Under the pieces are notes generated by a model. It was not told the DNA's origin. It was given only the letters and a program-made list of their open reading frames with translations, and searched no databases. From assembly GCA_029891345.1 (NCBI GenBank), contig CM057005.1, positions 64,755,260 to 64,819,259 of the forward strand: DNA of 64,000 nucleotides, in the 5' to 3' direction. The stretch comes from Dryococelus australis (Eukaryota > Arthropoda > Insecta > Phasmatodea > Phasmatidae). This document shows positions 22,196 through 33,149 of the stretch, one piece after another. Every line of letters starts with the position of its first letter. Within the stretch, counting starts at the first letter, position 1. Both the position numbers and the translations under genes were made by a program.

Positions 22196-23392
22196 TAGCA
22201 GTAGTGCTTCGAGTACCCCCAATCACCATTTCAGTTCACAGAATTTCTGCATCTGTGATTTCAGACAAACAAGAAAATATTTGTACGTATCCCAATTTAG
22301 AGTTCTTGGACATTTCGCAAGTAAATTCAAGGACTTTCCACTGAAACGTACAATTTCAAAGACTAAATTTTCTAACGTAGCATTTACTTAGTAAAGACGA
22401 CTGTTTCCACTATAAATTTTTTTAAGTTCTAACATTACACATTCGAAATCAATAAGCAAAATAAAAAAAAAATACATATTTTGAAACAATATAGAAAAAC
22501 TTGAAGGATTTGAAATCTAAGTGTACTTTGCCATTACCGATTCCTAGCTAAGTGAACCAATTTTTCAGAACTACCTCGGTATTTGAACATTAATTACGAG
22601 GGTTCGTCCTAGTCTGGCAGCTCACATGCCATTATGGCTCTAACCGTGCACTCTAGATGCAATTAACTCCGCAAGTCGACCTTTTCGCTCTTCAGGCTTA
22701 TTTCGTAACGCCCTGTACCCTTGTACAGCTGATTGTGCAAGCATATTTACAAAGCAGCTATAGCAGAACTGTAATGAAATAATGCAGATCAATCTACAAC
22801 AAATATGTTTTGAACTCTTACTTATTTGACTTAATTCTGTTGACCCAACAACATTGGTAATGTCCAGGCCTCCATTCTCACCTCGCCTCATCCTCATCAA
22901 CTCTCAAGATTTCGATGTTAAGAAGGGCCACCCAAATTTCCTCCCCCTCCTCCCCAGACCCTCTAGGACTTTCCCGGATCTTAAGAACCTGTAGCATAAG
23001 AGTTTCTGCGAACGTGGACACGACTTAGTTTCAGAAATATTTTCCCCTGCGCGGCAAGCGCGGAGGAAGTTACTGGCCCTATTAACGCTTCAAATATCTC
23101 GACGTCTACTGCAGTACTGCCTTTGAGGCTGCGAGATTGCCTTAACGGGATTCCTGGGTAGGCATAAAGGTGGGCAAGCACCTCATTTCCGGCGGTGGGC
23201 GCACTCCAGTTCCTTTGACGACCAACTCTACATTATTCCTACACAGCAGTCGCTAATTAAGGCGTATTTGGTTAGCGATTGTTTCTCTCTGCCTTTAAAT
23301 GTCGGCGCCGTCGAAGGTAGCAAAGGCTGGTATATCCCGCCGCATGAAGTTCTGCGTTCCTAGGACGTTTAAAGCGCGTGGAACATACTTAC
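22196..23392. other. No gene seen
   Basis: AT-rich to about 22600, then GC-richer with C-rich runs (22939-22955). No domain or known repeat was recognised. Confidence 0.4.
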
Positions 23393-23400
23393 GTCATGGG

Positions 23401-24448
23401 CAGACACCTGCAAAATTCGCTTTATTATTTGGGGACACGTTAAACTTCAAACACATGTGCCTTTGCAATTAGTTCGCCATTGGACCACAGAGCAAATGAG
23501 ACAAGAGCGGACACTTCAATGTTGTAACGATCTTCTTATTTTGAAGTCTTTTTCAGGCGTGGTGGGTGGGTGGTAGGTGCCTGGATTAATACCAACAGCA
23601 GACACGCATCACGAAAAATAAATCACCTAGTATAATTAAAAAAATAGTTTTTAATGATTATTTTTTCAGAAACACGCTTCATTGGTAATAGTTAATAATC
23701 ACGTCGTGTTCAATGTTTAATAAAATAACTTATTTACAAAAAAGAAAATATTTTTTTAGGCTTGCCGGGTAGCATTTACAGTATGTTTACAGCTTGCATT
23801 ATTCTTGAGAGGTTCTAGAACGACGTTTTAAAATTGCTTAATTAGAACCTACGTGACTAACACCATTTAGTTGCCGAATGCTGTTTTCGGCAATAATTAA
23901 ATATATACCTGTGCTGTTTGTGTTAGCTCCGTCTTTGAAATATTTACGTTACCTCCAACTGTGACCAACAGAATAGAATAAATCTCGCAGAAGCAGTGCA
24001 AAAACCGATTAAATATGTCTAATCGTTTTAGTAACTAAATCAGCACCCGAAATATATGTAGGTAATTCAGTATGTTTGAGATTCAAAACACTCGTAGTTT
24101 TGACTCAAAACAGATCTGTTCTGTAAAACCATTAATTCTAGTGGTAAGATGCCTATGTTGGTGTTTTCACAGGCACTTACTTTAAATAACGCGATTGTAA
24201 GCCCTATCTAGCGTCTCCCCCCTGCATTGGACCATACTTTATTTGACACGCCCTGGGTAACTCTGCGCCAGTAAATGAACACTTCACAAGTGTGTAGTCC
24301 AATCACGTGCAGTCCAGTCAAAAGAGGAGTGACTTCTCATATGTATATATATGTGCGGCCAATGGGAGACCGACGCCAGCTCGAGTATATAAAGCACTTT
24401 GAAGTTTAGTCTGATGACAAATAATAACGCGAATTTTGCAGGTCTCTA
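23401..24448 (-). mobile_element. HAT2 element with 8-bp duplication, split by an insert
   Basis: The left end is CAGACACCTGCAAAATTCGC and the right end GCGAATTTTGCAGGTCTCTA. The flanks GTCATGGG (23393-23400) and GTTATGGG (24449-24456) agree at 7 of 8 bases, a hAT-type duplication. Removing 23485-24226 leaves a normal HAT2 of about 300 bp. The right part also carries CCAAT followed 31 bp later by TATATAAAG, a promoter-like arrangement. Confidence 0.78.
23485..24226. mobile_element. 740-bp insert of unknown class in HAT2
   Basis: The word CATTGGACCA stands on both sides (ending 23484 and starting 24226 within a few bases) and occurs once, as CATTGGAACA, in the HAT2 copy at 49.9 kb. The insert begins CAGAGCAAATGAGAC and ends CGTCTCCCCCCTG, weakly inverted. 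A 9-10-bp duplication would suit a Mutator-like element better than hAT. There is no coding frame. Confidence 0.5.
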
Positions 24449-24456
24449 GTTATGGG

Positions 24457-24941
24457 CTGTTCACCGACTTTGAAGTCAACCGTTGAACGATGCCACTGGC
24501 CCAACATGTGTATAATTTAACCCATTCGGGCCTAGTGTACACAATTGGGTAGATTGCAAACGTGTATGCCGCTTTTTATCTGTATTGCACGTTAATTTTT
24601 ATTATTTTTTTTTATTTTTTAAGGACGTAGGAAACGTTCCGACTTGGATTTTTATATTTGTTTCACCGTAGCTTACTTTCCAGATCATATATTTGAAAAC
24701 AAAGGCTGTAAGTTCATAGAGAATCTCTAAAGAGGCATTTTTAAGTTCACAATAGTCTGCCTATGTTTTGGGTGGGTCTGTAACCGTAATTAATATTAAT
24801 TTACTATTTATTATTTTTCAGTCTCACGTGAGGAAAACTAGACAGACTAGCCCATTGTGGTTTCAGAAATTATGTAAATTAGTTCTGTATGATGCGATAA
24901 AGTTTGAATTCTAATATTAAATCTTAGCACTAAGTCATAAA
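24457..24941. other. No gene seen; possible TAM1 stub
   Basis: At 24455-24486 GGGCTGTTCACCGACTTTG then GAAGTCAACC looks like a TAM1 left end whose remainder is gone. The rest is AT-rich and unassigned. Confidence 0.4.
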
Positions 24942-25376
24942 TAGTCTGTTCACGATAAAGTGATCACTTTCGAAATGAACCTTAGAAAAAAAGTCGCTGT
25001 TCCTACCTCCGTATATTTTAACGGGCGCCTGAGTGACATGAGCCCAGTTAAGTTGGTAACGAGGGATGGGAAAGTAGTTCCCTCTCGTAATGTTGAATAA
25101 AAAGTTTTAGGTAACCATTTCTGATAACTTAAGTTATATCTTCCGCTTTCTGTTTTTTTTTTACTGCATTGAAATGTAAAAATTAACAGATTTGTAAAAT
25201 AGTCGCTTTTCTAATTATTTCAGTTTCGCTTGACCGACGCATGAACAAAGTGATGCTGCTCATGACTATGTTATCTTACATACGGCGGAAGAACACAACA
25301 ATGTGCATGCAAGTAGATCTTAAGCAGGGCTTTCAAAAGTGCTCATTTTATCGTAAATATCATCTATAAACACAAG
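24942..25376 (+). mobile_element. TAM1 MITE, full length
   Basis: Starts TAGTCTGTTCACGATAAAG. The interior shows GTTGGTAACGAGGGATGGG, CTTGACCGACGCATGAACAA and CAAGTAGATCTTAAGCAGGG. The right end (ATCGTAAATATCATCTATA) is degraded. Confidence 0.85.
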
Positions 25377-25554
25377 TTGGCAAGGATACGACTACCTTAA
25401 GACTTGTGCCATCTGTATAGCTACAAAGTTTAAATAAGGAACACTGACACGTGACTGTTCTCCTTGAAGAAACTGCAATCGTATCTCATATTCACTATCT
25501 AACAAAAAGTAATTGGGCACCCGTGAAGATAGGTAATTCAGTACGTCAGTTGAC

Positions 25555-25998
25555 TTGTGTTTCACGGCCTTCGGCGTAGGACCGCTGGTGTTTGTCCGTG
25601 GTAGCATGAACACAGAGGCCTATTGTAACATTCTGGATAATGAAATGCTCCCAACAATGTGGCGTTTTTACGGAATGGACCCGTGTTACTTCCAGGATGA
25701 CAATGTCAGGTGCCATGTTTCAAGGACTACTATGCAGTGGTACGCCGACAACAATGTTCACTGATTGGACTGGCCCACCCAGAGCCCCGACCTAAACCAT
25801 ATAGAACACCTTTGTGACGAATTGGATCGCCGGGTGAGGGCTCGTCAGGCGCTGCCAAAATCCATTGCTCAACTCATGGAATGGTTGCAAGAGGAATGGC
25901 GATGAATCCCCGTGGATGTCCTGCAAACACTCGTAGAGAGCATGCCAGACAGGTTGGCTGCTGTTATAGCCGCAAGAGGTGGCCCTACGAGATTCTAA
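25555..25998 (+). pseudogene. Tc1-like transposase, C-terminal remnant
   Basis: One frame of about 147 codons encodes the C-terminal catalytic half of a Tc1-family transposase, which cuts and pastes DNA at TA sites. Visible landmarks are FGVGPLVFVRGSMN, then CYFQDDN with the second catalytic Asp, and WPTQSPDLNHIEHL with the final Glu. There are 34 residues between them, as in the DD34E class. The frame ends with ARGGPTRF and a stop at 25996. Two in-frame TGA codons (25762 and 25903) fall where relatives usually have Arg, consistent with CGA to TGA decay. The N-terminal DNA-binding domain and first Asp are absent. The inverted ends could not be found, so this is a dead, 5'-truncated copy and not an obvious source for the MITEs here. 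Confidence 0.85.
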
Positions 25999-26635
25999 CG
26001 TATATTTAGATATATTTGATCACAAATAGACAAATCGGACCACCTTCTTATATTGTCACACTGTCTTTATTTCTCTCGGAACTATGACGGAAAATAAGAA
26101 TTATATTATATCGTATCTTACACCAGTGGTCCCAGAATAATAATGTCATTGGGTATCCAACAATGTAAAAGTAAAAAGGCGCTAAAAATTATTATTTATG
26201 TCTTAACGTGCCAAAAATCTCGACAAACTTTATCATATACAATTTGTGACGAAATCGGGTAATAAACAGTTTTCATGTATCATTTCCCTTCAGTGAAAGT
26301 CGTGTTACTCAACTGCTGGAATTTCAAATATTTATTAATATATTTACGAGTGAATTCCTGGAATAAAGTAGTTTTCTAGTAATAGTTACACACACACAAG
26401 GGGAAATTTCGCCAGTCCTGACACGCTAACTAGTATTCTCATGTCAAAAAGTCAACTATGCGTCCGTGACACAAAATTTAATGAAAAAAATCAAATGGTG
26501 AATACCTATCACCGTGAAATCAATTTACGAGAGTAACTTTTTTTTTTCAATTGTTGCAGATTTAGCGAAAATGTCAAAGTGTATACTTAGCATTCAATGT
26601 TACACGTTTTCTGTAATTCATCTTATAATCCATTA
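25999..26635. other. No gene seen; 3' flank of the Tc1 remnant
   Basis: The first 150 bp (to about 26150, CCCAGAATAATAATGTCATT) may be the 3' part of the Tc1 element. The rest is AT-rich with nothing recognised. Confidence 0.4.
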
Positions 26636-27050
26636 CTTCACACTTTTTCTGAAGCCCTGCTAAAGTTCTACTTCCAGTATATTCCTCCGCCTCCTGCAAA
26701 CTAAGCTTAACCGAGTCTACAAAATTACACCAAAGGACATCGCACCGAATTCGTGCGCACGCAGTTTGAATAGTATTTTGTATGTGAACTATTTATTACT
26801 AGGAGCTACCAACACACATGTTTTCTCACTGTTTTTACTCATATTTATTATAAATAATATATTATAAATAATATATTATAATTTATAAATAAATAGGTAA
26901 AACTTCAAAAGAACAAAACTAAAAAGTTTTATGTTAACATGGGCACAAAACGGCTGTGTTACATGACGCATTTAGGAAATAACTAAACACGTCATACATG
27001 GGGTGATTTTTCAAAGGTTTGATTATTCATGATTTCTTCACACTGTTTTA
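26636..27050 (+). mobile_element. TAM2 MITE with an inverted right end
   Basis: Starts TAATCCATTACTTCACAC and shows GAAGCCCTGCTAAAG, ATTCCTCCGCC and CAAACACGTCATACATGGGG in the usual order. After CAAAGGTTTGATTA the last 30 bp read as the reverse complement of the usual terminus (TTCATGATTTCTTCACACTG), as if the tip had flipped. Confidence 0.78.
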
Positions 27051-27354
27051 GACTACATGTTTCCCACTTTATAAGGTTCATACCACCTTTAATGAAATCG
27101 CTTCAGGCAGAAAGGGGTACAAATGTTTCACATTAAGTTTTTTTGCGACTAAGCTACAGTCGCAGGTTGTCGATGTTATTCAGTTATGTTGAGGAAATAT
27201 CCAAGAAATGCTGGCAGCGCCACGATAATAAATAGTCCGGCGTCATTTCTGGAACGTGACGTAAGAGTCGGAGGAAATTGTCACATCAGCAGTGCGTTCA
27301 AAGTCTATGCACGTTACGAGGAACATCACATTTCAAGTGAAGCGTTGGTATATT

Positions 27355-27760
27355 TTATCCGCAGTTTCTTCACACTTTCTGAATCAACCATTTGAAAATT
27401 CATCCCATGTATTACGTGTTTAGTTATTTCCTAAATAGGCCATTCTTCACAAGTATTTTAAACCGATGTTAATATGAAAGTATATTATTTTTCTTTCAAT
27501 TAAATTTTTACCTTGATTTTATTTATAAATCATAATCCTTCATTTATAGTACATACGAATAAAGGGAGTGATAAAACGTGTGTGTTGGTAGCGCCTAGTA
27601 AGAAATAGTTCTCGTGCAAAATGCTATTACAACTGAGCACGCACGAATTCAGTGCATTGTCCTCTGGTGTGATTTTATAGACGTAGTTAAGCTTAGTCTG
27701 CTCGAGGCGGTGGAGTATCAACAGGCTTCAGATAAGTGCGAAGTAACCATGAATTGATTA
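27355..27760 (-). mobile_element. TAM2 MITE, inverted partner
   Basis: Starts TATCCGCAGTTTCTTCACAC and ends CATGAATTGATTA. It faces the copy at 26636-27050 across about 300 bp, which makes a 400-bp inverted repeat. Confidence 0.82.
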
Positions 27761-27929
27761 TCGTCTGTGCTTCTTGCTTACAGTTTTTAAACGAGATTCA
27801 AGGCGAGTACGATTTTGATAATTTGTCACGATGCGAAGGGGTATAATTTCATCTCGCAAGCTTAGTGATCGCAAAACTTATAAGAATAATGGATTCTTAA
27901 CGAAACCCGTTTTTTCGTCATCATACTTT

Positions 27930-28184
27930 CATTGAGTGAAGATATTTGGGCGGTTTTTGACATCGAGGTCTTGAGAGACGATGAGGGTGATGCGAAGCGA
28001 GTACGGAGCAGCGCCGGAATGTAAGGGCGGGGAAAATGGGAGATCCCCGAGAAAACCCGCCGAGCAGCGACATCGCCCAGCACGATTCTCACTCGCAAAA
28101 ATCCGGAGTGAACTAGCCGGGTATTGAACCAGGTTCGTCTTGGTGGGAGGCGAACAGTCTAACCACTCAGCCACCATGGCCCCG
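27930..28184 (-). mobile_element. SINE1, tRNA-headed SINE
   Basis: On the minus strand it starts GGGGCCATGGTGGCTGAGTG (A box region) and has a degenerate B box (GGTTCAATACCC). Then come the body words GATTTTTGCGAGTGAGAAT and GCGGGTTTTCTCGGGGATCT, and the tail AACCGCCCAAATATCTTCAC. Internal Pol III promoter boxes would drive its transcription. It depends on a LINE for movement. Confidence 0.85.
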
Positions 28185-30213
28185 GGTTTCCAAGAGTAGC
28201 CTACCTCGGTTTTAATCACCATTATATTCTATCGTTGCTCCACACTGGGAGTTTTATTTTATGCCTCACTTCAGGAATATCATCCACGAATGATACGTCC
28301 CCTATTAAGATGCTTGTATTGTTTTCTACGGATTTTAGGTAAATATTCCAGGTGTCGAATTTGTTTCGTGTCAGAACAGCAGTATCGGTGGACGATCGTA
28401 CGAGCCCACGACACACAAATGCACATTAATAACGTGTTGCTTTTGACGTACTATATACACACTTAACGAAAACGGAAGCAAAAGTCGTGGTTAATTTTAT
28501 TTATTTGTTTCAATATTTTCAAGTAATTCGAATGAAAGCGGAGAATTAATTAATATGTGATAATTTTTGACACTTTATTATATTTCTATTGGTTCTTCAG
28601 ACTTTTTTTTTGTAATATGAATTACGAAAACCCTTTAAATTAGCAACACACTACACGGATGTATTCACATATATCTTTATATGCATGTGTACACACACAC
28701 ACATTTATTTATTTTGCACGTGCGTGTTATTAGAAATAGCTGTAAATCATTTTTAAATTTTTCATCACTGAAAGTTAGGTCTTAAATGCACATTTTAAAT
28801 ACTCTTTCTGGCAGGTAGGTAAGTAAGGGAAATAATATATAATACATTATTGGAAATAATTTGCACGATTTAATTGTCAATGTTTCAGGCATACATAATG
28901 CGATATTAAGCGGTGTAAAGAAGAAATGTTTTATTCAGAATTGTGTTATTAGCAGTATAAAGCTCTGTCATTTCGAGACTACTAGATTACTGCGATATGT
29001 AGGAAAGTAGGGTTTTGAATGAGGGATACACATTGCAACACATCCCAGAGTATTAACTCATCTCCTCGAATACTTTGGGGGGCAGGGCTTTAGCCCGTCG
29101 TAGTTACGAAATAAACGAAACCTCGTAGGGGCCATGAATCAGCCCCGTGTTCCTGATCGAATACAGGACATAACCAACCCCCACTAATACGTCCATACCC
29201 CACAGACATATTTACAGTAAACCCCAGTTCTTGAAGGGAACTCGCTAGGAGTACGCCACCCTTGCGGTGTCGTGCGTGTGTATTTGGATTTGATTTAAGA
29301 TCCAATTGTTAGCTTCAGCCATGCTATTGGTCCTAGTGTCAATTGCGAAGCAGTTCTCGTTCGTCCTGCTCTATCAATCCACTTGCTCCCAAGATGGCAG
29401 TAGAGATCTAGGCTCACTGCGTTAGCCTAGATTTACTTGTTCACTGCTGCGATTTTCCACACTTGACCTCTCACCATTTGGAAAGATTTATGTTTACTTT
29501 AGTTTTATTAAAAATACTATGCGCCTCGGGACAATCCAAACAACGGATTGTTTCTCTCGCCCTATCAAGGGCCCCCGTTATTGAATGCCGTTTTCTGCAG
29601 TGGACAATTTACAGCGTTAAATCAACTTCTTGCATAACGTCCAGTATATAGACTGCCATGCTTAAAAGTTCTGCAAAACAATGTTTATTACGACCCAAAA
29701 GTAAACTGGAACAATTCCATTAAAACGTTGCTCTATTCAAATAAAATCATATCACATCAGAATTGACGTGACTGTGGTGAAGTTATCCCGGGTATAAAAA
29801 AAAAAGCAAACATATCCATGTAGATAGGCAAATACAGGATGTCAACAAATCCAAGCAGAAGTACGCGAAAAAGAGGTTAGGCTTAAGGGAAAGGAGAACG
29901 TTCGTAAGAGATTATCGGTAAACCTTCTGGCTGAAAGCAAACAGGCGACGCTCGGAAAAGCGTAGCAATATAGACGGTGTGGTGTAAAGCCTTTTCTTTC
30001 CTTCTTATCTTGCTCAGATTTCATCCCTTCCTTTTAGTTCTGAGAGTACACGACACTGCGCTCGTGAAAAGAACTGGTGGTCCAGAATGATGAATACGAC
30101 ACACTTGGCCTTCATAGTTTCCTACAGTTTTCCTTGTTAAATTTATTTCCATGTATTCTCAAGCAGTTTTTCAACTATCTTATTTTGCCATATTTGTTTT
30201 CTGGCACCTTATT
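28185..30213. other. No gene seen in 2 kb
   Basis: AT-rich to 29000, then mixed composition. Open frames are short and overlapping. A GC-richer patch at 29040-29300 is not shared with the rest of the window. Confidence 0.4.
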
Positions 30214-30217
30214 TTAA

Positions 30218-30676
30218 CACTTTGCAGACTATGCTCGATTGTAGCTCGAGCAAAACTATTTTTTTTTTTTTTTTAATTTTTTTGTTGTTCAGAATAAAAC
30301 TCGAATGGATGCACAGGTTTTGTTCGGCTAGTGTTGAACATGACCTCACAAGAACACGACATTCAGTAACAATTATATTGCTAAAGATAGAATTTCTTTT
30401 TTATAGTTACTCAAATGGACATGATAGATCGTACATCATTTTGTACGATAAAGGGCATTTGATTGGGTCAATATCAGCTTGGCTCTGCATTGGCTGATGA
30501 CCGGCCAATAATGAACGCTGTAAAGTATAGAGTAGTGTCCGGTGTGGTATGGACCAATAGGACGATGGTGAGTTCTAACACACACCAACAGAACCGGTGT
30601 TCTTGCGGTAGTGGATATAGGCGGCACGCTTCTAATTTGTCTTAAGTGCCAGTAAATGTGTGCAGACCTCAATGTG
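30218..30676 (+). mobile_element. PBL MITE (piggyBac-like)
   Basis: The left flank TTAA (30214-30217) is intact and the right flank is TCAA. The left end CACTTTGCAGACTATGCTCG and the right end GCAGACCTCAATGTG match the copy at 10501. The interior GATTGGGTCAATATCAGCT and TGACCGGCCAATAATGAACG is strongly conserved between the two. A T run has expanded near 30258-30275. Confidence 0.82.
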
Positions 30677-31584
30677 TCAAACGTTAGATACACGTTATAT
30701 TTTGTTTCGCTTCAGAACTCTGCTGCCTTTCTCAAATTCATTACAGTGACTTAGCTCCGTGACGGTAGAACATTATTGCAATCCAGTGTGTAAAGGTATA
30801 ATTGTTCCAGGTATTTTGCATTCAAAACAGTCGAGTTTCCTTATTTGCGTCTAGAAATAATATTTCGTATTCTGCACATTTCAAACTAACATAGAAATCG
30901 TGACAAAGAATGACATCCAAACTATCCTCGTAAGAATATACGTGACTAATCTGAAGGTTGTGAAATAAAAGCATGTGTTTGTGATCTACGTTTACAACAT
31001 GTGGGAGACTTTTTTTTACTGCAATATCTTCAGTCTTATAAACTCTTGATCAATACTGAGTACTGACATACTTCCATTATGTTTATTATCGTCATTTTTA
31101 TATTAATGACTAGTAACATTTTTCTCCAAGGTTCGTTTTCATAAAAAGTAAATAATAACGGTCAATACTGCGCGTACAGCTTTGTAGTGTTTTTCATTTC
31201 CCAATATTTACATTTCCATTCTTACATTAGGTGGGAAAACGAAAACTTTGTTAAAAGCGACAAATTATTGTTAAAATAGCAAATCATCGACTAGGATGTT
31301 TCCCTAAAATGTTCTATGTTTTTCTGTATAAGCAAGTTAACTGAACAGTGTGTGTAGATTTTAACGTCAAATATTTATATTTTACATCATTAATATTGTG
31401 TGCATTTAAACTAACGTAAACATGCCTTTTGTAGGTGGTTGTTTGTCGTTTCCAACATTATTTCCATTTTAAATATTTCTAATATGTTGGCCGATATTTC
31501 AAAGTCAATGCTATGTTTAAATACAAACACTGTTTTCAAGCATTTAAATATTTGTATACCGCACAGAGCTGGATAAATCAGTTG
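30677..31584. other. No gene seen
   Basis: AT-rich sequence with no recognised repeat or coding region. It precedes the X-box motif. Confidence 0.4.
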
Positions 31585-31598
31585 GTTGCCACGGCAAC
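31585..31598. promoter_or_regulatory. Perfect X-box palindrome (RFX-type)
   Basis: GTTGCCACGGCAAC is an exact dyad of the RFX-factor site type, with two 6-bp arms around AC. CCAATCA follows at about 31626, with more CAATCAGT words to 31670. In animals RFX sites sit in promoters of cilium genes. No gene is visible next to this one, so it may be chance or a distant element. Confidence 0.45.
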
Positions 31599-31849
31599 AA
31601 GTTGAAAGTTCAAATTCTATTCACCCAATCAGTAGAGCTTGCACTGGTAAAACACAGTCCAATACAATCAGTGAGCCTGGAAATAACAATAATCATTTAA
31701 TCATACGAATTTCGAATTATTTGATAAGGCGCCCGTTGATGGCGCGCGAATAAGGCTGCAATGTGCTTGTAACGCACATTTTTAAGACAAACCATTCCAC
31801 GTGTGCGTAATCTGTTTACGCAAGCAATAAGAACCAACATTTCAGTGTA

Positions 31850-32055
31850 GGGCCCGCGGTGGTGTAGTGGTTAGACTACTCGCCTCTTACAATGGTGAAC
31901 CGGGTTTGGTTCCCGGAGGCGTCGCCCCCGGATTTTCGCATGTGGGAATAGAGCCGGAAGATGCCGCTGGTCAGCGGGTTTTCTCAGGAATCTCCTGTTT
32001 CCCCCGCCCTTGCATTCCGGTCCTGCTCTATACTCACAACGCTTAAGCAACGGAG
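31850..32055 (+). mobile_element. SINE1, forward copy next to the gypsy fossil
   Basis: GGCCCGCGGTGGTGTAGTGG gives the A box and GGGTTTGGTTCCC the B box. The body words GATTTTCGCATGTGGGAAT, GCCGCTGGTCAGCGGGTT and CCCCCGCCCTTGCATTCCGG follow. The usual tail (GCTGCCCAAAT) is missing, so the 3' end is approximate. Confidence 0.85.
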
Positions 32056-32229
32056 CTCCAGTACGACCACGTCGGCAACCAAGAAGAGTGAAGAGGCAGT
32101 ATAGGTCGTAACCAACGCAGCCATCTCGGAGGATAGTCACCAGCTCTGCAGCGTTGGTGTCACGTAGCCAGGAGTGGAAAAGAAAAGGGGTCTCAATTAA
32201 GCCCGCCCCTTACAATAGTCAATATTCTT

Positions 32230-32760
32230 GGCGGGAGTACCAACACCAGTTTGAAATAGTCGCTACCCTGAATGGCTGGCCAACCGAACAGCGGGTTTAC
32301 TTCCTCGCGGCTGTACTATGAGGCCCTGCACTCAGCATGATACAGTCTCTGCCAGAGCGACATCGACTGGAGTACCCTATACTGGTGTTGGCCTCAGAGC
32401 TACGTTTCGGCGATCGGCACCTGCGACATGCCGACCATGCACAGCTGCGAAGCCGTACCCAGCGACCAAGGGAGCCACTACAGGAGATATGGTAAGACGT
32501 GTATCTCCGGAAGAGTGCTCCGAAGAAGCGCGCGACATTATCGCAGTCAGCTTCTTCATCGATGCCATCGACGACACAGAGGTTCGACAAGCAGTACGTC
32601 TGACTACACCCCACAACATGCGATACACCGTGGCCCGAGCACTGGATGTGGAATCGGCAAGACAAGGAGCCGCACCCCGACGTCCGGTACGGGCAATGAC
32701 GCTGACAGAAGATCACGAAGACAGAATCAAGAAAACCTTAAAAGGAGATGCACACACACA
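32230..32760 (+). pseudogene. gypsy gag remnant
   Basis: Readable stretches resemble arthropod Ty3/gypsy capsid proteins, which package the element's RNA. The region is a fossil, part of the element at 32220-37087. Confidence 0.7.
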
Positions 32761-33149
32761 CATGCCCCCCATATAAATGGCCGGAGCGTTGGTCATGTGG
32801 ACAGCCGGGGCACCTGAGTCTACTGCCCACATCAGCAATACCAGAAGCAGCAGCTGGAAAAGAGGCAGCGAGACGCAGGTGAGAATACAGCTTATTCCAA
32901 AAACTTGTAACACCGATCTTAGGGAGCGAAGGTCGGTGACTTCTGGAGGGAAGGCCCCAATGTTCTTACACCTATGGCTGGTGAAACAGGATTGGGATGC
33001 AAAACTAGTGGAGGGGAGCCTGAATTATGTTCATTGCCAGATGTTTGGTCTTACTTATGTTATGATCGCCGCAGTATTGACAGACATCCTCGGACCTTCC
33101 CCCAGCGATCGCCCGACGGCAACATGGAACGATGCTATTTGATTACAGT

